Below the pieces are notes generated by a model. It searched no databases, had not been told where the DNA came from, and saw nothing but the letters and a program-made list of their open reading frames with translations. From positions 744,001-808,000 of the forward strand of contig NZ_CP113917.1 of the NCBI RefSeq assembly GCF_029395475.1: a stretch of 64,000 nucleotides of DNA, written 5' to 3'. Shown here one piece after another: positions 34,715 to 42,598 of the stretch. The position numbers and the translations under genes were made by a program. How positions within the stretch are numbered: position 1 is the first letter of the stretch; the number at the start of each line of letters is the position of its first letter. Source of the stretch: Bifidobacterium sp. ESL0775. Its GTDB lineage: Bacteria > Actinomycetota > Actinomycetes > Actinomycetales > Bifidobacteriaceae.

Positions 34715-35671
34715 ATGGGTTCGCAAGCACAGGAATCTGCGACACCAAAGGGAAACGCGAATGGCCAGGGCAAGGCGAAGGAGCATCAGACCAGGCTCAT
34801 GGTGACGTTGGGGCTCACCCTGACGATTTTCGTGGTCGAGGTTGCCGGAGCCGCCATCACCGGCTCATTGGCATTGCTGGTCGATTGCGCCCACATGCTC
34901 ACCGACGTCGCGGTGCTCACCGCCTCCACAATCACGGCGGTGCTGATGCGCAGGAAACCCGACAAGGAGCGGACTTGGGGTTGGGCTCGGCTCGAGCCGA
35001 TCACCGCCGGCTTGGGCGCCTTGATTCTGATGGCCGTGGGCGTCTATGCTTTGGTCGAGGCCGTGCTGCGCTTGGCTGGCGTCTCCGGCGAGGAGGTGCA
35101 GAGCGTGGGCATGCTGCTCGGGTTCGGCATCCTGGGCTTGGTCTTCAACGTCATTTCCGTGCTCGTGCTTTCCGGGCAGCACAAGGACAACATGAACATG
35201 CGCGCTGCGTTCTTGGAGACCATGAACGACGCGCTCGGCTCGTTCACCGTGGTGGTGTCGGCCGTTGTCATCATGACCACTGGCTGGCACGGCTTCGATG
35301 CGGTGGCGGGCGCGGTCATCGCGCTGCTCATTGTGCCCCGTGCGTTTGTGTTGATGAAGAACGCCATCAAGGTCCTGCTCGAGGAGACCCCGGACGGGCT
35401 TGATTTGGATGAGGTTCGCAAGCACATGAAAAGCGTCGACCACGTCATCGATGTCCACGATGTGCACGCCTCGACGGTGGCCACCGGCATGCCGATCCTG
35501 ACGGCGCATGTCGTGGTGGAGCCCGGGCTTTCGATGGCGCAGGGCGCCGATATCCTGCACCAGCTGCACACCTGCCTGACCGACCATTTCTCGGTCTCGA
35601 TTCCCCACACCACCTTCCAGCTCGAGCCGCGGGGCTTCAGCTCGGCGCAAAGCGAGAAAATCCATCGCTGA
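34715..35671 (+). CDS. Cation diffusion facilitator (CDF) family metal exporter
   Basis: A 318-residue antiporter that expels divalent cations, typically zinc. ATG 34715 with GGGAGAAGG upstream; a TTG at 34703 is the alternative. Six hydrophobic helices and a cytosolic C-terminal ferredoxin-like domain (about 225-310, VHDVHASTVATGMPILTAHVVVE). Helix II carries the metal motif DCAHMLTDVAVL (HxxxD). The matching site in helix V reads FLETMNDALGS, where zinc exporters usually have His four residues before the Asp; here it is Glu. That change could broaden or shift metal choice. Followed by a terminator hairpin. Confidence 0.9.
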   Translation: MGSQAQESATPKGNANGQGKAKEHQTRLMVTLGLTLTIFVVEVAGAAITGSLALLVDCAHMLTDVAVLTASTITAVLMRRKPDKERTWGWARLEPITAGLGALILMAVGVYALVEAVLRLAGVSGEEVQSVGMLLGFGILGLVFNVISVLVLSGQHKDNMNMRAAFLETMNDALGSFTVVVSAVVIMTTGWHGFDAVAGAVIALLIVPRAFVLMKNAIKVLLEETPDGLDLDEVRKHMKSVDHVIDVHDVHASTVATGMPILTAHVVVEPGLSMAQGADILHQLHTCLTDHFSVSIPHTTFQLEPRGFSSAQSEKIHR

Positions 35672-35674
35672 ATG

Positions 35675-35731
35675 GGTGTTTTCCGGCGCTTCCCACAGAT
35701 TGATGCTGGAAAACACCTAAAATAAAAGTTT
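35675..35731 (+). terminator. Terminator hairpin after the CDF gene
   Basis: GGTGTTTTCCGGC (35675-35687) pairs with GCTGGAAAACACC (35705-35717), then an A/T-rich tail. Its stem starts 4 bases after the CDF stop. Confidence 0.7.
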
Positions 35732-35790
35732 AAATGCGTCTTTCCCAGCATAATAATCGTGGTTAGTGCTGGGAAAAACGCATTTTGGCC
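35732..35790. terminator. Second hairpin, bidirectional terminator between CDF gene and lexA
   Basis: AAATGCGTCTTTCCCAGCA (35732-35750) pairs with TGCTGGGAAAAACGCATTT (35767-35785) with one mismatch and a 16-base loop. A/T at both ends lets it work on either strand. Its inner stem resembles the inner stem of the first hairpin, as if duplicated. Confidence 0.65.
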
Positions 35791-35851
35791 TTGTATTGTG
35801 GCATTCAGGTTATGTGTTGTATCAGTGCTTATCGGCCTGGATGGATTGGGT

Positions 35852-36574
35852 TCAGATCTTGCGCAACACGGTGACGACCTTGCCCATCACCTTGGCGTAG
35901 GTGCCGTCGATGGGGGAGTAGGACGGGTTGTGCGGCATCAACCACACATGGCCGTGGTCCTTCTGGAAGGTCTTGACCGTGGCCTCGCCATCGAGCAGCG
36001 CCGCCACGATGTCGCCGTTCTCCGCTGTCTCCTGTTCGCGGACCACCACGAAATCGCCGTCGCAGATGGCTGCGTCGATCATCGAGTCGCCATGGACCTC
36101 AAGCATGAAGAGGTTGCCGTTGCCGGTGAGCCGCTCCGGCAGGCGCATCACGTCTTCGACGTGCTGCTCGGCGGTGATGGGCGCGCCCGCGGCGATGCGG
36201 CCGACCAAGGGGATGTCGTGCGATTGCGCGATGGCCTCATCCATCTCCTCATCGGAGGCGAAGGGAAGAATCGTGGAGGTGCCGTCGTCGGCCATGTTGG
36301 GCTCGGCCTCCACCAATTCGATGGCACGGCCCTTGTTGGCGTTCATCCTGATGTAGCCCTTGTCTTCAAGGACCTCGAGCTGGTGCTTGACCGAAGACGG
36401 GCTCTTGAGCCCGGCCGCCTCACCTATTTCACGGAAGGAGGGCGCGAATCCGTAACGGGAGACGTGCCTGCGGACCGCATCTAGGACTTTCTCCTGGCGG
36501 TCCGTCAGCTGCTGCGAAGGCGTAGCCTGGGCGAAGTTGCCATGCGGGTTATGGATAGGTGGGAGGGTGCTCAC
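35852..36574 (-). CDS. lexA: SOS repressor LexA
   Basis: A 240-residue repressor-protease. The GTG at 36574 is chosen because AAAGGAAGC lies just upstream; the frame stays open to 36766 but that part crosses the operator region. A winged-helix domain (QQLTDRQEKVLDAVRRHVSR, FAPSFREIGEAAGLKSPSSVKHQLEVL) is followed by the cleavage site in IPLVGRIAAGAPITAEQ (Ala-Gly), the catalytic Ser in LEVHGDSMIDAAICDGD and the Lys in DGEATVKTF. LexA represses DNA-damage genes until RecA filaments trigger self-cleavage. The divergent region holds LexA boxes, showing autoregulation. Confidence 0.95.
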   Translation of the reverse strand: MSTLPPIHNPHGNFAQATPSQQLTDRQEKVLDAVRRHVSRYGFAPSFREIGEAAGLKSPSSVKHQLEVLEDKGYIRMNANKGRAIELVEAEPNMADDGTSTILPFASDEEMDEAIAQSHDIPLVGRIAAGAPITAEQHVEDVMRLPERLTGNGNLFMLEVHGDSMIDAAICDGDFVVVREQETAENGDIVAALLDGEATVKTFQKDHGHVWLMPHNPSYSPIDGTYAKVMGKVVTVLRKI

Positions 36575-36626
36575 GATGCTTCCTTTCGGCGTTTGACTTA
36601 CAGCATAACCCATTTTCGCCGCAAAA

Positions 36627-36642
36627 TCAAACAGATGTTCGA
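36627..36642. promoter_or_regulatory. LexA box 1 (lexA side)
   Basis: TCAAACAGATGTTCGA matches the actinobacterial SOS box TCGAACNNNNGTTCGA with one change. It is 53 bases upstream of the lexA start. A weaker half-box TCGAACAGGTGTGCCA follows at 36659-36674. Confidence 0.8.
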
Positions 36643-36677
36643 TTTTGACTTGCTTTTTTCGAACAGGTGTGCCAATA

Positions 36678-36709
36678 TAGAACAAACGTTCGTTAGTACA
36701 GATGTTCGA
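36678..36709. promoter_or_regulatory. Two adjacent LexA boxes (LysM gene side)
   Basis: TAGAACAAACGTTCGT (36678-36693) contains a perfect GAAC-N4-GTTC; TAGTACAGATGTTCGA (36694-36709) directly abuts it with one extra change in the left half. The second box ends at the ribosome binding site AAGGAG (36709-36714), so LexA bound here would block the LysM-nrdR transcript. Confidence 0.8.
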
Positions 36710-36722
36710 AGGAGTGCAGAAG

Positions 36723-37052
36723 ATGAGTGGAAAAGCCAATAATGCAAAAGTCCGCAGCGCGGCCAAGCGTCGTCAGATTGCATTTCATCGCTTCGTCGCG
36801 GCGATGGTGCTGGCGGCGGTCGTCTTCTTCGGCTGGCAGATCGCCGCCCCGCATGTGGCGAACTCCGCGCAAGGCGACGTCAACGTCGTCAGCTACACGG
36901 TCCGCCCCGGGGACACCCTGTGGTCGTATGCCAAGAAGATCACCCCGGCCAACAAGAACGTGGGCGACACGGTCAACCAGTTGATCGATTTGAACCAGCT
37001 GGATTCCGCCCAGCTGAAGCCCGGACAGAGGATTGTCGTTCCTGAGCGGTAG
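36723..37052 (+). CDS. LysM-domain, SOS-controlled cell division suppressor/ChiZ-like protein
   Basis: A 109-residue protein with AAGGAG 8 bases before ATG 36723. A basic cytoplasmic head ([17 protein letters not shown]), one transmembrane helix at about 22-42 ([15 protein letters not shown]), and one LysM domain at about 58-107 ([34 protein letters not shown]). The lexA-LysM-nrdR order is that of Mycobacterium Rv2719c (ChiZ) and Corynebacterium divS, SOS-induced proteins that stop septation. LexA boxes directly upstream support the same role. Named by context and architecture; it is shorter than ChiZ. Confidence 0.8.
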   Translation: MSGKANNAKVRSAAKRRQIAFHRFVAAMVLAAVVFFGWQIAAPHVANSAQGDVNVVSYTVRPGDTLWSYAKKITPANKNVGDTVNQLIDLNQLDSAQLKPGQRIVVPER

Positions 37053-37087
37053 TGGTCATTTTCGCGCCCTTTGGTTATGGTGTCAGT

Positions 37088-37546
37088 ATGCATTGTCCTT
37101 TTTGCCAGAATAATGACACCAAAGTCGTGGATACGCGTATCAGCGAAGATGGTCATTCCATCCGTCGTCGCCGCGAGTGCCCGGAATGCGGTCGTCGGTT
37201 CACCACAGTGGAGACCACCATGCTTCTGGTCACCAAGCGGTCGGGCAACCTCGAGCCCTTCAATCGGCAGAAGGTCATCGATGGGGTGCGCAAGGCGTGC
37301 CAAGGCAGGCCGATTGAAGAGGACGCGCTGAAGCAACTGGGCCAGCAGGTCGAAGAGGACTTGCGCAGCCAAGGGCTTGCCCAGGTGAAGTCGGAGGATA
37401 TCGGCAAGGCCATCTTGAGGCCGTTGCGCGAGCTTGATGAGGTCGCCTATCTGCGCTTCGCCAGTGTTTATCAGAATTTCAATGGACTCGATGATTTCCA
37501 AACTGCCATCGACAATCTTAAGCGCGACCAGGCCGCGAACAAGTAG
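37088..37546 (+). CDS. nrdR: Transcriptional repressor NrdR
   Basis: A 152-residue repressor of ribonucleotide reductase genes. [20 protein letters not shown] at the start and [12 protein letters not shown] give the four-cysteine zinc ribbon; the ATP-cone follows ([22 protein letters not shown]), then [16 protein letters not shown]. It senses ATP/dATP and binds NrdR boxes. ATG 37088 is preferred over the frame opening at 37052 because the zinc ribbon is always N-terminal. It starts 35 bases after the LysM gene, probably in one SOS-linked transcript. A GAATGCTC...GAGCATTC hairpin (37558-37598) follows. Confidence 0.95.
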   Translation: MHCPFCQNNDTKVVDTRISEDGHSIRRRRECPECGRRFTTVETTMLLVTKRSGNLEPFNRQKVIDGVRKACQGRPIEEDALKQLGQQVEEDLRSQGLAQVKSEDIGKAILRPLRELDEVAYLRFASVYQNFNGLDDFQTAIDNLKRDQAANK

Positions 37547-37731
37547 TTTTGCTTGCTGAATGCTCGGACGTCAAGTCTGATTCCTAATCTGAGCATTCGC
37601 CAACAGATTGTTCCTCGTATGCATGGCGTTGATGAGATTGGTGCTTGCGCAGGATAAGCTCTGGCAGTGTTTTTATGCTTAGTAGTTATGGATCGGTAAT
37701 TCACCTAAGCGTTTGCGATATTTTCCGGCTT

Positions 37732-40062
37732 TTATATGGTCAGCAACTGCCGGTCGGAAGGCGTCTGGACGATGACCAGACGTTGCGTCGGCCGGGTGAT
37801 GGCCACATAAAGGTTCGCGGCACCGGAAAGCCGTGAGAGCGCGTCCTGCGCGATTGTTCCGGGCTCGGCGAGGATCACGGCGTCATATTCCAGTCCCTTG
37901 ATCATCTGTGTATTGCAAACACTCAATGGCGCGTCGCTGAAGTTGTCCTCGGTTTCCTCGACATCGTCGCCTTGGCGGGTTTCGGTGGGGATGCCCATCA
38001 TCGCCGAAGCCTGTTTTGCCCCGACTTTTTCGGTGAGGTGGCGGAAGAGGCTCTGGCGGATCGGCTTGACCAGTTCATCCGGCGCGATCACCGCGACGCG
38101 GCCGGTGCCGTCGGCGGCGATGAATTGTCTGGTCAGCTCAAAAGCCTCACGCTCGATGGTGTCTAAGAGGCCACTGGCGGATTCGTCGTTAGAGCTCACC
38201 CGTCGCACGGAATCGGTCATCGTACGCACGCCTTCGGTGGTGGAGACGTAGAGCCCCTCGTTTTCGGCGAAACGCGTCGCGAGCTGCGAGACCTCCTTGG
38301 GATTGCGGTAGTTGATGGTCAGCTCCTTCAGGTCCCAGCCATCGGCGCCGAAGAGCCGGTTCATGGTCTTCTCCCAGCGATGGGTGCCACCCAACGCCGA
38401 GGTCTGCGCCACATCGCCCACGATGGTGAAGGAACGCGAGGGGCAGCGCCGCATCAGCATGCGCCAATCCATCGCCGTGAGCTCCTGCGCCTCGTCGATG
38501 ACGATGTGGCCGTAGGTCCATTCGCGGTCGGAGCCGGCGCGTTGCGCCACGGCCTCGGCGTCCAAGCCGTTGATGTTGTCCACCAGCATCGAGGAGGAGA
38601 CGATGCCTGAGCCGATGCCGGCCTGGGCCAACGTGTCCTTGGCGAACTGCTCCTCCTCGTCGCGCTTGGCCTTCGCCGCGGCTTGAAGCGCGGTCACTTT
38701 CGGGTCCGGCCCGAGCAGTTCCATGGCCTCGTCAAGAAGCGGGATGTCGGAGACGGTGAGAGGAGAGTGCTTGGGCCTGGTCAGCGCCTTGATGTCGTCG
38801 TCGGAAAGCCAAGGCGCGAAACGTCTCAGCTGCGCGGGCTTGGCGAACATCTGGTCGATGAGCCACGAGGCGTTCATAGGCAGCCAGGCGAGGTTGAGGG
38901 CCTTGCGGATGTCGTCATGCATCTTTAGCTGCATGGCCACATCGGATATCTCCGACTGCTCGGGCGTGTAATCGAGATTGTCGACATACCGGTTGCGCAT
39001 GGCGCTCAGCACGCTGCGCACGAAGGTCTCGCGCGCCTTGTTGTGCGGGGAACGCGTGCGCTTGGCGTCCTCGATCGCCTGCTGGATGTCGCCTCGTAGC
39101 ATGCGCACGTCCATGCCGTTGATGCGCACGGTGGGCAGATGCTTGGGCACGCGTTCGCGCGCCGCGACTGCGTTGGCGATTGCGTTTGCCATGCGCGCCT
39201 CGCCTTTGAGCTTCGCCGCATACGGCTTGTCCATTCCCGCCGCGCTGAAGCCGGGAACCAGGTCGCCGATGGTGCGCGAGACCACGCCGGTCTCGCCCAA
39301 TGACGGCAGCACCTGGTTGATGTAACGCAGGAAAGCGGAACTCGGCCCGATCACCAGCACGCCGGAGCGCTCGAGCCTGCGGCGGTGGGTGTAGAGCAGG
39401 TAGGCGGCGCGGTGCAGCGCCACGGCGGTTTTGCCGGTGCCGGGGCCGCCCTGCACCACGATCGCGCGGTCGAGTGGTGCGCGGATGATGCGGTCCTGCT
39501 CGCCTTGGATGGTGGCCACGATGTCGGTCATCTTGCCGGTGCGCTTGGAGTTGAGTGACGCGATCAGCGCGCCTTCGCCGGTCAGCGTGCCGGCCTGCTG
39601 GGCCTGCCCTACCTGCCCGGAATTGACGTCGAGCACCTCGTCTTCGATGCCGACCACCTTGCGGAAGCTCAACGTGATATGGCGACGCATGACAATGTCG
39701 CCGTGGTGGGAGGGCGTCGCCTCGTAGAACGGCCGTGCCGCCTCGGCGCGCCAGTCGGTCAGTATCGGCTCGTGGTTTTCGCTGGACAATCCCATGCGCC
39801 CGATGTAGCATTTCTCGCCTTTGTCGTTGTCGATGCGGCCGAAGACGAGCCGGTCCTCGACCCCGCGCAGCTGGGTGAGTCTGTCCTCATACATCGTGGC
39901 GAAGGAGTCGCGTTCGGTACGCATGGTGGGGGAGCCGTGGGCGCCGGCGGCACGGACGGTATCGAGGCGCTCGCGTGTCTGGGCTCTTAGGGAATCCAGT
40001 CTTCCGTAAGCGCGATCGACCGCGTGCTGTTCGTCGCCGATTTGTGAGGAGTAGCTCGACAT
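37732..40062 (-). CDS. helD: HelD-like RNA polymerase-associated ATPase (UvrD-like superfamily 1)
   Basis: A 776-residue SF1 ATPase. An N-terminal coiled coil (about 1-60) precedes the 1A domain with Walker A VVQGGPGTGKTAVALHRAAYL, a large HelD-specific insertion (about 280-490), Walker B HIVIDEAQELTAMDWRML, motif III IVGDVAQTS and motif VI VAITRPTQRLVIV. This architecture fits HelD, which removes RNA polymerase stalled on DNA, rather than true DNA helicases. AAAAGGGGAAC precedes the start, and the word CGTAATACA lies between it and ATG. Confidence 0.88.
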   Translation of the reverse strand: MSSYSSQIGDEQHAVDRAYGRLDSLRAQTRERLDTVRAAGAHGSPTMRTERDSFATMYEDRLTQLRGVEDRLVFGRIDNDKGEKCYIGRMGLSSENHEPILTDWRAEAARPFYEATPSHHGDIVMRRHITLSFRKVVGIEDEVLDVNSGQVGQAQQAGTLTGEGALIASLNSKRTGKMTDIVATIQGEQDRIIRAPLDRAIVVQGGPGTGKTAVALHRAAYLLYTHRRRLERSGVLVIGPSSAFLRYINQVLPSLGETGVVSRTIGDLVPGFSAAGMDKPYAAKLKGEARMANAIANAVAARERVPKHLPTVRINGMDVRMLRGDIQQAIEDAKRTRSPHNKARETFVRSVLSAMRNRYVDNLDYTPEQSEISDVAMQLKMHDDIRKALNLAWLPMNASWLIDQMFAKPAQLRRFAPWLSDDDIKALTRPKHSPLTVSDIPLLDEAMELLGPDPKVTALQAAAKAKRDEEEQFAKDTLAQAGIGSGIVSSSMLVDNINGLDAEAVAQRAGSDREWTYGHIVIDEAQELTAMDWRMLMRRCPSRSFTIVGDVAQTSALGGTHRWEKTMNRLFGADGWDLKELTINYRNPKEVSQLATRFAENEGLYVSTTEGVRTMTDSVRRVSSNDESASGLLDTIEREAFELTRQFIAADGTGRVAVIAPDELVKPIRQSLFRHLTEKVGAKQASAMMGIPTETRQGDDVEETEDNFSDAPLSVCNTQMIKGLEYDAVILAEPGTIAQDALSRLSGAANLYVAITRPTQRLVIVQTPSDRQLLTI

Positions 40063-40331
40063 GTATTACGTTCCCCTTTTATACGGATTGTTCTGATTCC
40101 GATTGCGTCTGAAAAACTCGAATTTACAATTCTAGCCCGCGCTCCCTATTTTCGCCGTCCTGATTGTGCTCTTGGGCGATGCTGAAATTCTCAAGGCGAG
40201 ACGGGCTGCGTCAACAAGACGTCAAATTGTCTTTCTAACTCGTCATTGCCTAGTCATTATTGACAGCTAAATGATGAAGAAACGTCGCAATACAGATTTT
40301 TTTCAAGAAAGTGCAAGGTTTTTACGTTTTC

Positions 40332-40366
40332 GTGGGGAAGAATGGGGATTAGTGGGGTAAAGTGGT
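40332..40366 (+). promoter_or_regulatory. MraZ operator: four direct repeats at 10-bp spacing
   Basis: GTGGG (40332), ATGGG (40342), GTGGG (40352) and GTGGT (40362) are each separated by exactly five bases. Direct TGGG repeats at one helical turn are the known MraZ binding pattern. They lie 53-87 bases before mraZ, so MraZ most likely controls its own operon. Confidence 0.8.
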
Positions 40367-40418
40367 GAACTAGTTGGAAGACTTGTAGATTTTCGAGATT
40401 CATGCAAGGGGGTGGCAG

Positions 40419-40988
40419 ATGATCGGACGCAATGAAAACCCAAGCGAAAACGGGGCATTTGCCGCCTCGCCGAACCTTTCGACGCAAGCGATGGACGCCG
40501 GCCAAACACCCCAATCTGATGGCGCCATCCCTGCCATGGCTCAGCCTGAACCGCTGCTGCTCGGCACCTACACCCCGAAAATCGACAAAAAGGGTCGCAT
40601 GGCGTTGCCCGCCAAGATGCGCGCCCAGCTGGGAACGGGCATGGTGATGGCCCGTGGCCAGGAAAAATGCGTCTATCTGCTGCCGCAAACGCAATTCCGT
40701 CGTATAGCGGCGCGAATCCAGCGTGCCTCCATGGGCGACAAGGCGACCAGAAGCTACCTGCGTGTCTTCCTTTCCGGAGCCGTCGAGGGCGAACCGGACA
40801 AGCAGGGTCGCGTGCTGGTGCCCCAGAATTTGCGTAGCTACGCCGGATTGGGCGACGACATCGTGGTCATCGGCGTGGGTACCCGCGCCGAGATCTGGAA
40901 CAAGGAATCGTGGGATGCATATCTCGCGGCCCAGGAGGAAGGCTATTCCGACATAGCCGATGATGTATTGCCGGCGATGGAGTGGTGA
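40419..40988 (+). CDS. mraZ: Transcriptional regulator MraZ
   Basis: A 189-residue regulator of the dcw operon. CAAGGGGGTGGCAG precedes ATG 40419. A disordered N-terminal extension of about 45 residues, absent in E. coli MraZ, leads into two AbrB-like SpoVT units: GTYTPKIDKKGRMALPAKMR and AVEGEPDKQGRVLVPQNLR, each with the conserved DxxGR. It forms a ring and binds direct repeats, which are visible upstream. Its stop overlaps the rsmH start by one base. It is first in a 13-gene cell-wall and division cluster. Confidence 0.95.
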   Translation: MIGRNENPSENGAFAASPNLSTQAMDAGQTPQSDGAIPAMAQPEPLLLGTYTPKIDKKGRMALPAKMRAQLGTGMVMARGQEKCVYLLPQTQFRRIAARIQRASMGDKATRSYLRVFLSGAVEGEPDKQGRVLVPQNLRSYAGLGDDIVVIGVGTRAEIWNKESWDAYLAAQEEGYSDIADDVLPAMEW

Positions 40989-42082
40989 TGGCAGAACTCG
41001 CGAACATTCATCAGCCAGTGCTTTTGCCGGAGTGCGTGGACTTGGTCACCCCGGCGTTGCAACACCCCGATGCCGTTGTCGTCGATTGCACGCTCGGCCT
41101 TGCCGGTCACGCCCTCGCGTTCCTCAAAGCCTCTCCCCAGGCCCGTCTCATCGGCATCGACCGCGACGAAGAGGCCCTGGGCATGGCCGCCGAACGCATG
41201 GAAGAGGCCGGTTTTCAAAACCGGTTCACCCCGGTGCACGCCGCGTTCGATGAATTCAGTGACGTGCTCGACGATCTGAAACTGCGTCGCGTCGACGCGG
41301 CTTTCATGGACCTGGGGCTTTCCAGCCTGCAGATCGACGAGACCGACCGCGGTTTCTCCTACTCGCACGACGCCCCGCTCGACATGCGGATGGACACCAC
41401 CCAAAGCCTCGACGCCGCGCAGATTTTGGCGCAATACTCAGAAGGCGACCTGGTCCGCATTTTCCGTGAATACGGCCAGGAACGGTTCTCCAAGCCCATA
41501 GCCCGTGCCATCGTCCGTCAGCGCGAGACCGAGCCGTTCAAGACCTCACGTCAGCTCGACGAGCTGGTCGATCGCGTCGTGCCTAAATCCCATCGCGCCA
41601 AAGGCAACCCGGCCAAACGCGTCTTCCAGGCGTTGCGCATCGAGGTCAACGGTGAGCTTGACAAGCTCAAGCGCACCTTGCCACAGATCGCCAACCATCT
41701 GGAGCTCGACGGCAGGCTGGTGGTCGAGTCCTACCATTCGCTGGAGGACCGCGCCGTCAAGACGTTCATGGCCCAAGGCCTCACTGTCGACGCTCCGGCA
41801 GATCTGCCGGTGGTTCCCGCCGACGCCCAGCCCTTTTTCAAGGAGCTCACTCGGGGCGCGATCAAGGCCGACGAGGCCGAGATCGCGCGCAATTCGCGTT
41901 CGGCACCGGTGCGTCTGCGTGGCGTCGAACTTTCCCGCGAGCTGCCGCGGCGCTGGCGCAACCGTTTCGAGAAGGACGCCGAAGAGGAACCAGAATCATT
42001 GGAGCACATTCATGGCGGAAACAGGCATGATGTGCATGACAAAAAGCGTAATGAAGACAACCATAAGGAAAGGAGGGCATGA
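40988..42082 (+). CDS. rsmH: 16S rRNA (cytosine1402-N4)-methyltransferase
   Basis: A 364-residue methyltransferase (MraW). ATG 40988 shares a base with the mraZ stop. HQPVLLPECVDL, SAM site VVVDCTLGLAGHALAFL (usually GxGGH), AAFMDLGLSSLQID, RGFSYSHDAPLDMRMD, KPIARAIVRQR, and the late motif VNGELDKLKRTLP, VESYHSLEDRAVKTF. A charged C-terminal tail of about 40 residues, rich in E, H and K, is an extension. It modifies the ribosomal P site; its place in dcw is ancient and not functionally explained. Confidence 0.95.
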   Translation: MAELANIHQPVLLPECVDLVTPALQHPDAVVVDCTLGLAGHALAFLKASPQARLIGIDRDEEALGMAAERMEEAGFQNRFTPVHAAFDEFSDVLDDLKLRRVDAAFMDLGLSSLQIDETDRGFSYSHDAPLDMRMDTTQSLDAAQILAQYSEGDLVRIFREYGQERFSKPIARAIVRQRETEPFKTSRQLDELVDRVVPKSHRAKGNPAKRVFQALRIEVNGELDKLKRTLPQIANHLELDGRLVVESYHSLEDRAVKTFMAQGLTVDAPADLPVVPADAQPFFKELTRGAIKADEAEIARNSRSAPVRLRGVELSRELPRRWRNRFEKDAEEEPESLEHIHGGNRHDVHDKKRNEDNHKERRA

Positions 42083-42597
42083 TGGCAAGCACCGCAGCGG
42101 CAAGATCCGTCCGTTCCCACGTCGCCCCCGCCGGCCGTGAGGACGACAACCACGCGATCTCCTCACGCCCCCGATTCCAGGTCGTCACCGGCGGCAAGGC
42201 AGGCAAGGACAAAGGCCAGGACCGCGCCGCCTTTGGCATCTTCAGCCATATCAAAACGGTTTCGGTGGTGCATATCATCGTCGCCGTCGTCTTCCTTTTC
42301 GCGGCGTTGCTGGGCTCTCTGGCCCTGCGCACGCAAATGGTGCAGAATTCCTTCGAACAGGCGCAGATACAGACGAACATCAGCAAGCTGAACCAGGACG
42401 TCGAGGACGACCAGGCCCAGCTCGACGGCTTGCAGGCCAGCCTGCCCGACCGCGCCCAGAAGATGGGCATGGTGCCCCAGCAGGGCCCGCTTTCCATTGA
42501 TTTGCAAGGCTACCAAGCGCCGAGCCAACCGAACCAGCAAAGTCAACCAACCCAACCGACCAATCCGACGACAAAAACCACAAGCAAGGGCCAGTGA
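42082..42597 (+). CDS. ftsL: FtsL-like cell division protein
   Basis: A 171-residue single-pass protein. AGGAGG at 42071-42076 is 5 bases before ATG 42082; the overlapping ATG at 42079 is too close. A cytoplasmic tail of about 60 residues, one helix (VVHIIVAVVFLFAALLGSLAL), a short coiled coil (SFEQAQIQTNISKLNQDVEDDQAQL in part), the LPDRAQKMGMVPQ motif, and a P/Q/T-rich end. This order fits actinobacterial FtsL, which joins FtsB/FtsQ to activate FtsW-FtsI. Assigned by architecture and place, as FtsL sequences diverge. Confidence 0.8.
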   Translation: MASTAAARSVRSHVAPAGREDDNHAISSRPRFQVVTGGKAGKDKGQDRAAFGIFSHIKTVSVVHIIVAVVFLFAALLGSLALRTQMVQNSFEQAQIQTNISKLNQDVEDDQAQLDGLQASLPDRAQKMGMVPQQGPLSIDLQGYQAPSQPNQQSQPTQPTNPTTKTTSKGQ

Positions 42598-42598
42598 C

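Noticed and set aside
36575..36766. N-terminal extension of LexA to 304 residues
   Set aside because: It would translate through the SOS operator, and a good ribosome binding site (AAAGGAAGC) stands right before the GTG at 36574.
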